DNA of 64,000 bases, taken from Adineta ricciae. Lineage: Eukaryota; Rotifera; Eurotatoria; Adinetida; Adinetidae. Both the position numbers and the translations under genes were made by a program. The stretch spans positions 161,121-225,120 of the forward strand of contig CAJNOJ010000051.1 in assembly GCA_905250025.1 (NCBI GenBank). The letters run 5' to 3'. The notes beneath the pieces are model-generated. The model was not told the origin of the DNA. It was given only the letters and a program-made list of their open reading frames with translations, and ran no database searches. Positions 10,503 through 23,400 of the stretch are shown here, one piece after another. Position 1 is the stretch's first letter; each line of letters starts with the position of its first letter.

Positions 10503-12430
10503 TAAACCAACAATAAATGTACATTTCCATGTTTTCTGTTTTGTTATAAAAAATCCTTTTCATTTTTGAATGAAGCAAAAAAAAAACTATCAATTACTAA
10601 TCTTGCTCTCCAATGGACTTTTACCATTTGATGACAGTTTGCCGTCTGATTAATGTCTACAATCATTTCCTCTTTTATCTTATCTAATCAATGATATCTA
10701 TTGTACACAAAAAGTATAAATAATGATAATAATACAAAATTCGAATTGTACTTTGCTCGCCTATATAATTGATCGAATATTGTCATGAATGTAATATTCG
10801 CATGACCTCGCCTACTTCTAGTTCGATTATAAACGAACATTCTATTGTTTGTGAAGTCTTCTCGGAAAAAAATGAAAAGAAAAACTGTCGCATATGCCAA
10901 GACTAGTTGTAGTTTTCTGATTTGATCGATTTATAACTCATCTGTACGCTCTCTTGTAAAAAGTGGAATTTTAGGATGAGATTTATTTCTGAAGTGTTCA
11001 TTCATGAATTAGGTAGCTACACAATTATCATGTTTCATTTCGTATTTATGAAGATTTTTTCAGTGGCGATTTCAAATATTAATCATTAATCAGGAAAACC
11101 TGATATAAACGTCCTTTTACTTTTGTTTGTATTGTGAAAACCTATCATAAATATTGAAAAGCTACAATCTATTGTGTTTAAATCGTCACATTGTTGATGA
11201 TACGTTTTGTCACATTTGCCTTTAAATAAAGAATCGACTTCATGAAAATATCAAACCGTCAATATACGTCAAAACAATACATGACTTAAAGAACAAAATA
11301 CAAGGACATTCATACCTTTTTTCGATATGTTCGACTGGTGTATATCTATAGATTACCACGTATTATTTCGAGCCGAGTCCTTTGAGACGAAGGCCTTGAA
11401 CACATGATTCGGGTTTTTTTCTGATATCCATGAACATGCTGATGTTTTTATATGGTTAAGTTTCGAGTAAAGTGTATGATAAAGATTTGAAATAAAAATC
11501 AAGTACAATTTGAGGGCAAAGATTAATTAGGCAGTAATCTTCGTTTTTCTTTATGCATCAATGCCCTTGATTTATTTGTATTGATGTTAAAAATATTGGA
11601 GAAGGTCTGACGAATTATCATAAGAAATCACCGAATCGATTTGAGAAAAGAGAAATTATATGATTTTTACGCCTCGCCATGATTTTAAAGAAAGAACGTA
11701 TGAAAATCATGCAATAAACATATATTAAATATCTATCATCGTTTTGTTTTTTTGTATCGAACGTTTGATGTACGCAGAAGGAAAAGTTTATCTGATCAAC
11801 GACTAACCAAAAGAAACATACGGATTTATGTCAAATCGGATATAACTATCTCCAAAGATTTTACTTGTACCTTAGTTCCGTATATCTACTTATGATGCCA
11901 GGATAAATTTCGAGTTAATCAGTAGAACGATTGTATACAGACATAACGCTTTAGACACAAAGCACATCTTTTCTCATTCAAATCTCAGGTGTGTTTCGAA
12001 ACAATTCATAATGAAACTGACAAAAGAGAAATTTTGAATCAATCGGTTAACGAGTGTATGATGATTTCGATTTAATCCATTCTTTTGCAGGTATACATGA
12101 TCATGTTGTGGAAAGAAACATGTTTACATAAACACAACCAACCTGACGAGATTTCTCCCTCTCTCTTAAGTTGCCTGCAATATTGTCGTTATAGTTTGAT
12201 GATTTCGTTTTTCGAAATATCTGTGCGGTAGGCTTACCCAATGAGATAAAATAATGACTAATGATTCGGATCAATGGCGAGAGAAAAATATGAATGATTG
12301 AGAGACTAGCAAGAAAAAACGGTGGTAACCAATAAAATTGATTTCTTCAAGGTTTTTAGCTAAAAACAAAAGAGAGAGAGAGAGGAAAGTGATGGGCATC
12401 CCCGAAAAAAAATAAAGCGTGAAAAAAACG
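10503..12430. other. Intergenic, about 1.9 kb
   Basis: AT-rich sequence with many stops in all frames. No conserved domain, tRNA or repeat was recognised. A short GA run lies at about 12371-12386, just ahead of the next promoter. The region is one of the longest gene-free stretches here and probably includes the regulatory region of the gene at 12512. Confidence 0.45.
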
Positions 12431-12438
12431 TATATAAA
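12431..12438 (+). promoter_or_regulatory. TATA box of the orphan membrane-protein gene
   Basis: TATATAAA lies 81 nt upstream of the ATG at 12512, the distance expected if transcription starts near 12460 and the 5' UTR is about 50 nt. This is an inference from the motif alone. Confidence 0.55.
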
Positions 12439-12511
12439 CCGATGATATTCGTTCGCAAATGAATATTTTTCTCATTCACCATCTGAAACCCAAATCGTTG
12501 CTGTAGCGAAG

Positions 12512-13408
12512 ATGTACGCTCCTCCTCCAGCTGTTGCCGCCGGTGGTGCTCGTCGGTTAGTAGATAGATTTTCCATAATTGAGCAATCTAATCTTGATCT
12601 TCTATAGCTCTGGTTTAGCTGCGAGTGGTCCACTTTTAGCCGTTTGCTGTCTTCTCTTTATTCTCTTTCTTATTGCATCGACTATCGTTCTGGCTTTGAT
12701 TCCAGTTTACCTTGCAACAAGGGATGGTAACACAAGTAAGTACACGATTTAGTGTTCCGATTTGTCATTAGGTTTTGTTTATTTAAGTCACTAACTCTCC
12801 AACTTATTTAATGACATTGTCACCTACAAATGGAACAGGATTGACTGAAACTAATCTGGACTCAACCTCACTTTCCAACATTGCCACTGCTGTTAGTATA
12901 TATATGACCAGAAGATGAACAGATTTGTCATATAGCTAATTTGTTTTCACAGGCAGCAACAGCTGCAAACGCACCATCCGGCTCATTTTCTGTAAACTCT
13001 GGCACATCAACTGTAAACACTGCAGGCAGACGTAAACGACGAGGATTGTAAGTTTTAAAAACGATTAAAAAGGATGCAATTCACTATTTGGCTATTTTTT
13101 TTTCAGTGGTCTTGTACGACAGCGCCGCGATGGATTCAAGCTTTACTGCCCATTCTCGTTCAACCGATTACGATGTGGTGGACTATGTGATGGTGGCGCT
13201 TTTCGCAAAAGGATCCAAACATTCTATACTATTATCAATGTTTTGACTTCTTTTGGTTACCAGAACATATACTTCTTTGTGACCATCACTTATTCAACAA
13301 GTAAGTGGAATATTCTACAAAAAGAGAACATCATTTTCATCTCTGTTCTTTGTAGCTTTCACTGTTCCAACACCCAGTCCAACAGCAGTAACTGCCACTG
13401 TGGGTTAA
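12512..13408 (+). CDS. Orphan type II membrane protein with dibasic processing site and short Cys motif
   Basis: Six small exons join in frame: 12512-12555, 12608-12735, 12839-12891, 12953-13047, 13107-13300 and 13356-13408. The short N-terminus (MYAPPPAVAAGG) leads into one strong membrane helix (LLAVCCLLFILFLIASTIVL). An Ala/Thr/Ser-rich linker follows, then a furin-like cluster GRRKRRG and a C-terminal domain with three cysteines (YCPFSFNRLRCGGLCDGG). The end is Thr/Pro-rich (TVPTPSPTAVTATVG). The topology suggests an extracellular C-terminal domain that could be released by proprotein convertases. No family was recognised. A TATA box at 12431 and clean splice sites support it as a real gene. 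Confidence 0.75.
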
Positions 13409-14707
13409 TCCTATGCAACGCACACTCAAAAAAACTTTTCTCTTTTTCCACATTTTTTTGTATTAATTCTCTTTACTCTCATGCAAAACTCAAAACCATC
13501 CGTTTTATCTCTCGATTAAATATTTCGTTAATAAACCTGGTAATTCCCATAAATCTTCCACATTCCACTATGCTGGCTCTTTCGATCACAACTAACCCTC
13601 TAAACCTCCTTTTTTTCATTTTTTCTTCACTAATAAATTATTCATCTCGCTCCTCATATTATGTAGTAAAACGTCATAGTCATTGATTTGCTTGAATAAT
13701 TTTCTCATCGTGATAGGCTTCAGATTGAATACTATATTAGTTGTCTATATTTTCAAATGATCGATACGGTGCACCTTGGTTTCGACGGGTGAAGTATGAA
13801 TGGCGAAAAATGAAAGCTATGCATTAATATTATCATCATTTGACTGCCGAATGAAAGAAAAACAAAATCTATTTTGCTTTTGTACATCTATACAATCATG
13901 TTGTTGATCTGTTTCGGCAATTTTATCGTAACTAATTATCATTTTTATGCGCATATATGAAAATGGGCACACTAAACTTTATAAAGCTGTTTTCAATTGT
14001 ATAGGCAACTAGTGAACAGAAATAGATAGCTGTTCGGAGGGTGAAATTCTTTGCATTTACAAAAGTAAGTTGCATATCGCCATTTGATCAACGTTCGGAG
14101 CAGTAAAAAAGTGTGATAAACCATACTGATCAGAAGGCAATAGAATGTTTTCGAGTAGAATATTGCAGTCAATTAGATAGAATTGATCACTAGACTTGTT
14201 TCGATCGTTTCTAGAGTGAGTAATCATGCTGTATTCTCTTTGTATGTAGATCGAATGACCTTAATGTCATAATAATTATAATCATTTGCCCTCATTAAAT
14301 TCTTTGATAAGCATAAAATATTTCAATAGATCAGAGAAAATAATTACATTTCCAGGTACGGAAAGCAATTAAGATATAGTCATCATATGAAAAAAACAAC
14401 AATGTTGTTTGCATGAGTATACAAAGTTCGAACAACATTGGGCTGTGCAGGTGCGTGTCGCATCTGATTGAACAAACGAAAGCAAATACAGAGTTAAATA
14501 TAATGTCATCAAGAAACAATCGTTGCTATTTTACATTTATTTGACATGAATCTCTTTCGTTTATTGCTTTCTGACACTAGTTTACGGATAAAATACATGA
14601 AAAGAAAGGAAAAATAGTTTACAAAAGATCGAATAAGAAAGAAAGAAAGCGTAAATTTGTAAAAAGTATAAAATGTAGAAAGAGATGATGATCGTTCGGA
14701 TATAAAA
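13409..14707. other. Intergenic, tail-to-tail, 1.3 kb
   Basis: Between two convergent stops. It contains likely 3' UTRs of both neighbours and AT-rich sequence. An open frame running past the stop from 13243 to 13686 is intron read-through plus UTR. Nothing else is seen. Confidence 0.45.
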
Positions 14708-16812
14708 TCAGTTTATCAGACTTTTGGTTAATGTTTCATAATCAGCTGTTTCTTTATCATGCTCAAAAATTCGTTCAGCAACACACGCTACCATTGCAGC
14801 ACCTTTGCCACTGCCTATAAAGTAGAAATAGATTGTAGGATTTGTTAGGAAATAGAGAACACATTTACCATCATCGGATAGTGTCAATTTGAACTAGAAA
14901 ATCGAATGATACAGTTCCGAAAAGTTAGAATATCGATTAAGTAACTTCATACCTTGATGTCTTTGTTCACTAATGATTCCATACATCGTTCCATATTACG
15001 TTTGAATCGTGGATGGAATCGATAGAGTGATCCGTCGACACCGGCGGTAATATTGCTTTTACCAATACGATTAATCAATACCGCTAAGCCTATTCATCAT
15101 CATAAAAATCGAAGTTATTCAAATAGCTCGCTAGTAAACGGATTACATACCAGCACCAGCTAATCGTGCAGCTCGTTTTGATACTTGTCGACAGATATGT
15201 TGAACGATAGCACAATCATCATATGTGGGATTTTGAATGCCAATATCTTCGAGCACTCGTCGTGTATTTGAAAATTTAATACCTACGAAAAGAAACGTCT
15301 TTGTATTGCCGTTAATTCAATTAAATCTAGAGATTACCTTCATCGGTTTCCACAGTGGATACAAATTTAGTATAGAAACCACCGCGATTGTAGAGTGCAG
15401 CCTTATAATCACTGTAGGTATCTCGATGACCGAGGAAAAGTAATTCGTGTTGCAATAGATCTAAAATAATCAGTCGCACGATTTCGCCCATGTACATTCC
15501 TGAGATCATTTTTTCGAAACTAAAGAAAAACAGAGAAGAAGAAGAAAACTCACAGAAGTCCGAAATCAATTATTTACATCTGTTTGCCAGGATTAATTGA
15601 TGAAATATCAACTTCTTCGTCATACTTTGTTCGGAGGTGTTTTAAACGACCATTATCACCAAAAGCACCCCATTCCGTATTGATAATCACTTGTTTCGGT
15701 TCGTTATAGTCACCGTCCCATGTTCCTACTCTATCTAAGCTTTCGATATAACATGCGTTTGTTCCTGTGCCTAATATAAGACCGATTGCGGTCGATGGAT
15801 CTTTATATGCACATGCCATTAGTGTTCCAACAGTATCATTGACTAAGGACACACATTTCGCATTGATACCCTATGAGAAAACAACATGCATTATAAAGAG
15901 TGTCTGTGTAATTTGTAGTGCGAATGTCGAAAGCTACCTTTTCATTGATTGCTTCTTGTAAAAGTTTCACCACATCTTCATTAACAACGCCCGAACAACT
16001 AAAACCTTTCGTCCATGCTGTTAATCGAGCAGACGCTAAACTTTCCTGTTGACATGGGAATGAAAAGGTGAAACCTAAAGAAGTCATTGAAACAAATCTC
16101 GAAATAATCATTATCTTCGATAATCCTACCTAATGGATAACAGGTGCCTGAGTTTAATATATTTTCTTTTTCCATAAATTCTTCTAAACATTCAGCCAGA
16201 TGTCGGAATAACTAAATCAACAAAAACCATTTCGATAACTTCCTCTATCAACAGAATGAGCATAAATTACATGTTTGCCATCTCCGATCATAATGGATTG
16301 CGGAATAACGAAAATCTTTGATGTTAGTTCAATCTTGGAATTACCATGTAAATCGATCAAAAGTACACGAAAATTCGTTCCGCCCAAATCAAGTGCAAGA
16401 ACTTGACCAACTTCAGTACCATTTGGAATGTTTCGGACATATGTTGGAAACATTTTCACACTGGCTTTTTTATGCGTTGCAGGAGAAAGGCCAGCGTTCA
16501 TTTCTTCTTCTAAGATATGCATCATATGTATCAACTGTTCATCGGAGATTTTCAATGAGTCCAGCACTTTTTCAATCTAAGTTTAAATAAAAAACCAAGT
16601 ACAGGATGTCCTATTCTGTTCGTTGTACGTACTTGATCATTGAGTTCAGGGTGTCGATGCCGTCTTATAAGGTGTTTCTCTGGTGAAGCCACACGATATC
16701 CAGCGTACACTGCAGTACCGAGTATACATGTTGTTACAAGACCGTAAGCGGCTTTTCGAACTAATGATGTGATGGAATCATATGGTAGTGTACTGACGAG
16801 ATCAAGCGACAT
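14708..16812 (-). CDS. Hexokinase, single catalytic unit with N-terminal membrane anchor
   Basis: Hexokinase phosphorylates glucose to glucose-6-phosphate, the first step of glycolysis. From the ATG at 16812 the protein begins with about 16 residues, then a hydrophobic stretch ([19 protein letters not shown]). It continues with [15 protein letters not shown] (phosphate-1 motif), FTFSFPCQQ with LTAWTKGF (sugar-binding signature), [13 protein letters not shown] (catalytic Asp), [14 protein letters not shown] (phosphate 2), [11 protein letters not shown] and a final [12 protein letters not shown] (adenosine motif). It ends at TGA in 14708-14710. All core motifs are intact. At roughly 490 residues it is a 50-kDa type enzyme, not a duplicated 100-kDa form. 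The N-terminal helix suggests attachment to the mitochondrial outer membrane or ER. An acceptor-like CACTTTTTAG lies just before the start (16822-16823 on the + strand). Confidence 0.95.
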
Positions 16813-17435
16813 GTTCGAAAGCTAAAAAGTGGAAAAACAAATAAGATCTTCATGCAGTTGACTTATTATCAAAAGGGCGCATAATCACATCGGAGTTATC
16901 CCTTTATATGAGAACGAGAAATCCATGTGACTAAGTAAAGCGAAATCGACGAACCTAACTGACGAAAGAATCGTACATAGTCAAATAAACTTTTATCTCT
17001 TTCTGCTATTTTAGTCATTTAAAGTATACAAAATGTACAAGAAGTTGATAGAAAGGGTGTGGACGTATGCAAATCCGACATGTTTATTCTATTCAGACAA
17101 GTCTAAAAGAGAAAAAACAAGTTCCACCACACCTTCGTCAAGAATATTCTATTACGCAGTTTAATTTTATCACACAACCGGAGTGCGTACTTATGCACTT
17201 ACTATAGTCCTCGACGAGACAAGACAAAATACATTTGTTATACGTAGTTATCGTTTCACAAATGCTTTCCAAGTTGATAGTCAACAAAGAACTGAAACAT
17301 CGTACGTAGTTTCTTGACTTTTATGATGATGTTTATTAGATAATTTATTTCGATTAAAAGTAAAATGCACTGGAAAAAGAAGAAGAACGACATCAACAAG
17401 TGATCATCATATTCACAATAAATAGTAAAAGTCAA
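16813..17435. other. Intergenic between two minus-strand genes
   Basis: Holds the hexokinase promoter and the 3' UTR of the HD-PTP gene. No coding sequence or repeat was recognised. Confidence 0.45.
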
Positions 17436-20400
17436 TTAACGAAATGTCCATAATGGATCTAATTGATTAAATGGATCAGATAGATCTTTCATTGTTGATG
17501 GTTTTGTTCGGAAGAAATCTTCGCGTGTTGTTTTAGGCTTGATATGACTTTCCTCGGGACGTAGATTAAAATTCGCTTCGATCGGCGTCAATTGCTTCAC
17601 TGGTGGTTTTTCTTCTAGAATGGTTGACGTTGGAGTGGATGAAAGAATCGGACCAACATCATAATTTGGCGTAGATTGCACCAAAGGTTTCGCTTTGTCC
17701 ATTATTGTTTGCATTTCCTCAGCGAGTAGGACAGTTTTTGTATTTGGCGAAATTGATTTCATATTCGACGATGTGGATTGATCGTGAATGATCGAACCAA
17801 CATTTAGCAATCCAGCTTAGCAAAGAGCGATTAAATTCGAAAATAGATCAAGAAGAAAAATGAAATCTTACCTTTTACCAGACGTTCCTGTGCATAGCGA
17901 AGTAAAGCTTCGTATACGAATTTCAATTGATTCATGTCCTGTATCATATTGCGACGTTTTGTACGAAGCAACCGTATTATTTTGTTCAAATCGGGAAATG
18001 AGCGACCTTCATCAATATCTTGAATGCTTGTGAATAGAGTCAAAAATGGACCTGTACGAGACACTCCACTCCTAAAAGCTCGTATATCTATCATTTAGGT
18101 TTTAGCAAATGAAACTTACATGCATGTCACTAAGATTGTACTTCGTGGGTTTCGTGTTTGAGTAAGAAAGTGTTGTACCTCTTGAGTGAATTTCAACAAT
18201 TCAGCTGGATTATCTGGCATTTCTCTAGAAGTAACAGATAATGACTGACATTCAATGAAATACAACGTACTTTGGTGGCCAACCGAAATGTTCGAGCCAT
18301 ACAACAGTTCTTGACTGATTCGTCTGTTTGAGGAAAAGAAACTTAGTGAGAATGTGTCATCGATAATAAATGAAACATACTTGTGAATGGTGTACGCGTA
18401 TGATTCGGTGATTTGTCAATTGATTAGGACTTTTCGTGCTGAGTAAAGTAATAGTGAACGACGAAATTTGAAGCTCTTCTCCGACTTTTTGTGGATAAAC
18501 ATCCTAAAAATCAGATTATTAACAACAGATCGAAAAGGAATTTTCCTACAATCGATTGCATTTCATCTGGTCTGAGGAGAACAGCAACAATAGCAACGTG
18601 TTGATCGTAGATCATCGACCAAAATTGACCAATCGTACTTTGTAATGGATATTGAGCAGTAATAAATGAGGCATCACGAATTTTCTGCAATCGTGCATAG
18701 AGAAATCATGCGAAAATGAAAGAAACATTTCTCTTTTAATTCCTTACTCCGATCAATGTTGCGTTGATATAGTCATTGAAATGCTTCTGTGAGTTGTGGT
18801 TGGATTGAACGAGTCGAACACGTGAATTATCATCTATAAAATGCTCAGATGTTTTCTATTGAATCGAACAGTAAAACTCACAAGGAATTAGATCTTGAAA
18901 ACGATTCAGTTTTGGATTGCATTTACCAATTGCACATGTTTGTGTGTGAACATCCTTTTCTTGTAAATCTGATAATTCCTACAAATAAGTATTCATGACT
19001 GGATTCAAGTAACAAATTCGAAGGTTTGTATCTTACTTTCCATTCGACTTCGAGCGGTACGGTACCATTTAACGTTTTTTTTGTCATTGTACTCACATGT
19101 TTTTCGAAACGTTGAACATCAGCTATTAATTGATCAAGTTTATCTTTCTCGTCGTGTGAATCTTGTGATTGTTGCGAAGTTAAAGTAGGCATTGGCGTGA
19201 CAGGTGATTGCACTGGTTGTTTCTCTTCGGTACTGATTGATAGTGGTTGGATACACGCGATGGGTTTGCCATTACTTTTCACTTGTAGTTCATCATCAAT
19301 TGGACTCAGACATTCAGGTTCAGGAGTGCGAGTGATTGGTTCTGGATTAGACATTGACAGCGTTGTTTCTAATTGTTGCTCAAGAGCTATTGACAGAAGA
19401 TCGTCGTCAATCTTAGGTATCGACGATTGAGTTGACACTGGGTCTACTTGTGCTTTAACGCTGGATGGTGAAGGAACAAGTGGCGGGGGTGGAGGTGGTA
19501 CGGGAGCAGGAGGTGATGGAATCAAAGGGGTTACTGGTGGAGGTAGTGGAGGAGTTGGAGTTGGCACATATTGTACGAATTGGTTCGTATTGTAATTATT
19601 ACTACTGCTGTTGTTATTTATATTCGCTCCTGGGGGTATTTGTGGTGAACTAGTTGACAGTAAACCACCAGGACGGTAGACGTCTTGAGGTTGAAGACGA
19701 GCAGTAGGTGGCATCATGTTTTGCTGTTGCTGGTGTTGAGATGGTGGGACTATTGGTGGTACGAATGGTGTATTTTGCGATTTAGGAATATCATAGGCTC
19801 CGACTGGTTGCGGACGATAAGGATCAAATTTTGTTGGTGGCAGAACTTGTTGAGCAGAACGATTTGGATCAGTGAGACTTTGATTTTGATACATCGTTGG
19901 TTGTTGAGTTGGTAGTGTGGTCGTTGGTGGTTGTGGCTGCGGTTGCGGTATCTGATAATGATTTAGTTGATGCGGAAATGGTGGCTGTGTTGGCTGTTGA
20001 AACGAAGATGGTTGATGGAATTGTTGTTGTTGTTGTACTGGCGGTGGTTGATACATCGGTTGTTGTAGTGTCGAGTGTGACGGATAAAATTGTTGTTGCG
20101 GTGGTAACTGTTGCGGAATAGGTTGCTGTTGTGGCAATTGTGATTGATGATAGATCGGCTGAGTAGGAGGTGGCTGATGATAGATTTGCTGAGCAGGAGG
20201 TGGTTGAGGAACTGAATGTTGGAACATTGGTTGAGTTGGAACTGATTGATGAAACATAGGCTGATTCGGAGGAAGTGGCTGCTGGATTGTCTGTTGTGGT
20301 GGTGGTGGTGCTGGCTGATGAAATGTTGGCTGGGGTGCAATATTGGGTTGATGACTAGCGGGTTGTGAAGGGTAAAATTGTTGTTGGTAGGACACTTGAG

Positions 20401-23400
20401 GTTGATTACCGAAGTTTTGTGCAGGTAAAGTTGGATGAGAATTTACGGGATACGACTGGTTATATTTCGGCTGCTCATACGCTAAGGGCTGTGCGGGTAG
20501 AGGTGCGTAAGGCATGGATGGTCTTTCAAAATGTGTTGCAGATTCAATTTGATATGAATGTCGATTAAATGTAGGCAATGATGTCGGTGATGGCATGGAA
20601 GCATTGGAAAGATCATTACCATCGCCTATATGAGACGTTGGTGGAGGTATATACAAATTATCATCACGGCTGGTAGCAGAGGATCGCTTTGATGAACGAG
20701 TAGTCGTCGAACCCCAAGTGTCAGGTTTCATAGCAGCTAAATAGTCTTTCAAACGAGGTCGATCTGATATTGTCGGCGGTAAACTAGGTGTTGGAAATTG
20801 AGGTTCAGGAACGTCTTGAGCGTACCAAGTAGGCAATGGACTCTGACGTGAAGGTCTCGTTGATGGTATTTGGCGATGTAAAGATGATCTCGACGGTATG
20901 GCTGGTATTGTTGGTGACTGGTATTTCGGTTGTAATGACGTAAGACGCTCATTTAGTTTAACCAATTTTGCACTTTGCTAAATATATGGCAAATATAAGA
21001 ATAGTAATCCAAGAACTTCCAATCAAAAGCTACCTTTTTATAAAACTCGATGCCTTCGTGTGCTTTCGATAGAATATCTTCGAATGCTTTGAAAGAATTA
21101 ATATAATCTTGAATCAATCGATTACGTCTATTGTAAAAAAAAGAGATCAGCTATTATGCCTGCTTGTAACGAACAAACAGATTTTGATATATTTACGTTT
21201 CATATGTCGTTCCCATTTTCGTTCGTACATCTGCAATCTCGGCATTCGCTTCTGTCAATGATTGCAAAATATTGTCTTGTGCTGAACAGTTCTGTTTGAT
21301 ATAATTCGTAATCTCTTCATGTTTTTTCATTTCATTAGCAAATAAACCCTATAAAAATCCGCGAAAATCGATCGTCGATGAAGAATTTCAACTATGGTTC
21401 TACTTTGTGATTCTCTTGTCTTTGCATAAGTACCAATTTCGTGATATCATCACCATGAATTTTCTTACGAAAATCAGCGAGCAATGTTTCACGTTGTTTC
21501 TTCATGGTTTCAACTTTCTCATTGAGGAAAACTAGACGAGCTAGTTTAGCCTTATTTGCTTCATCTAAATCATGACAAATAACAATGAACAAAATTCAAC
21601 GAAGAAAGCAAGTTTCATACCATCAAATTCAGTTATAATCGGTAGAGTTTTTTCTAATTGTTCCATAGGTAATTGAAGAATTTTCAAATGATCAATGATT
21701 GTTGTCATATGTCGATGCAATCCAATATTACTTTCATTTGCTTGTATCATCATATCGCGAATAGTCTTCAGATTTGTTTGAAAATCTTTGAACTCCTTGT
21801 CTGATTTGACGGAATCATTTTTTTCTGCGAGATTAGTCAATGCTTGTTCAAACTCATCCAGCTGACCGGTTACATCGTGATGTTGACTATTTACCTCTAA
21901 AATTTCGATATAGAGCGTTAAGTCGAGGGTGAGACTATGGAAACATACGCTGCATAGCTGAAACGAGATCTTTTGACATATTTGGACGAGCAGCAACAGC
22001 TGCGCAACATTCGAGTAATTCACGTGGTAAACGAAGATATTCATTATTCAATGGAATACGATCTAATTGTAGGCATAGCATGAATGTGCTATAAATGAAT
22101 TTTTGAACACGTGAAAATATACAATTTCATGTTCTTACTCGAGTTCTCGATTTTTATTCTCTGTTAATTCGACAATTTCACGCAAAAGCTTCGCTTTTTC
22201 TTCGCTGTATTCTGACGCCGCTAGATGTGCATCCTTAAAACAAACAAGTTTATTTTTGTTTTGTAAAATAATCTCAAGTTACCAATGGCACTAATTTTTG
22301 AAAAATATCCGGTCCACACACTTCTGCATCGTGACAGTCGAACGGTTGCGGCTTTGCAACAATCGCACCTACACATTCAACAATTATACTTCGTCGTTAT
22401 ATCCAGTCGAATTAACGCATACCTTGAACAGCTTGTAAACTTGATAATGCTGGTACTTTCTCAAAATAAACGCTGTCGTTATCGCGTTTAGCCACCTTGA
22501 ATCTGTGCAGAGAAGATTTCAATCATTTTTTGCGACAAAAAGATTATGTCGTGACGTACTTTCCCATAACAACATCATAGGTAAATGTATGTGCATCTTT
22601 GAATACGTTCGTCTTGTCTGATGAAATTTTTTCCGCGTTCTTCCAAGCTTCTTTCAATCGCTCAACAGCTGCTTCGTAATAACAAACACTTTGACCATAT
22701 TTTTTACTTTCCTCAGCAACTAAACCGGAAAAATAATATGCAAGAGCCAGATAATATGATAACTTGTACGTCAAAGCTACACGCCATTCCTAGAAAGCAT
22801 CAAACACAATTGTCGTCTTTGAACATGAACACAAATCATTAACAAATGGATGATTTCGATATGTATGGATGCTTAGAAGACTTCTAATGTTGCGATCGTG
22901 ATTGGTTCACATTGTATGGGAAGAAGAAACGATGTGAATCCAGTACTAGTAATCGCGCGAAACTTTAGAGGAAGAGTATCTCACGATAAGATTCGAACCG
23001 TGTAACTTCACATTGACTGACACATCTTCTACCGCTACACTGTCAAAAGTTTCAAATAGACAATCCAATCGAACATAACTCAATTTCTACATAGTTTATT
23101 CGATTGTAGAAGAACTTACACGAAATCGTTTAGATACAATGGAATTAATTCCTGGCTTTGTTAGATTTAAAAGTGCCATTTGATAATATTCTGATATTTG
23201 CATGGCGATGTGAGCATTGACAGACGCTGCTCGTTGGTCCAATAAAGATTTCTCAAGAACAGCTTCGTGTGCTTGCGCCTATGTAGAACATTGTCATCAG
23301 AGTCCTTCTCAGATAAATTTCTTACCAAAAGAACATGAACTTGGCATGTTAATAAGTCAGGAGTCAAGTCTGATGTATATGTTGTGTACTGATCACGTAC

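Noticed and set aside
13243-13686. Long frame across the end of the orphan membrane-protein gene
   Set aside because: It reads through an intron (13301-13355) and then the 3' UTR in the wrong frame.
19197-20568. Plus-strand open frames opposite the PTPN23 Pro/Gln-rich region
   Set aside because: They are complements of a low-complexity coding exon and have biased Val/Gly/Leu/Trp composition.
22978-23050. tRNA-like sequence on the minus strand (GGTTCGAATC B-box, GTGTAGCGGTAGA A-box-like) in a PTPN23 intron
   Set aside because: The T stem and acceptor stem do not pair and the anticodon stem is unclear. At best it is a decayed tRNA-derived element in a longer-than-usual intron.
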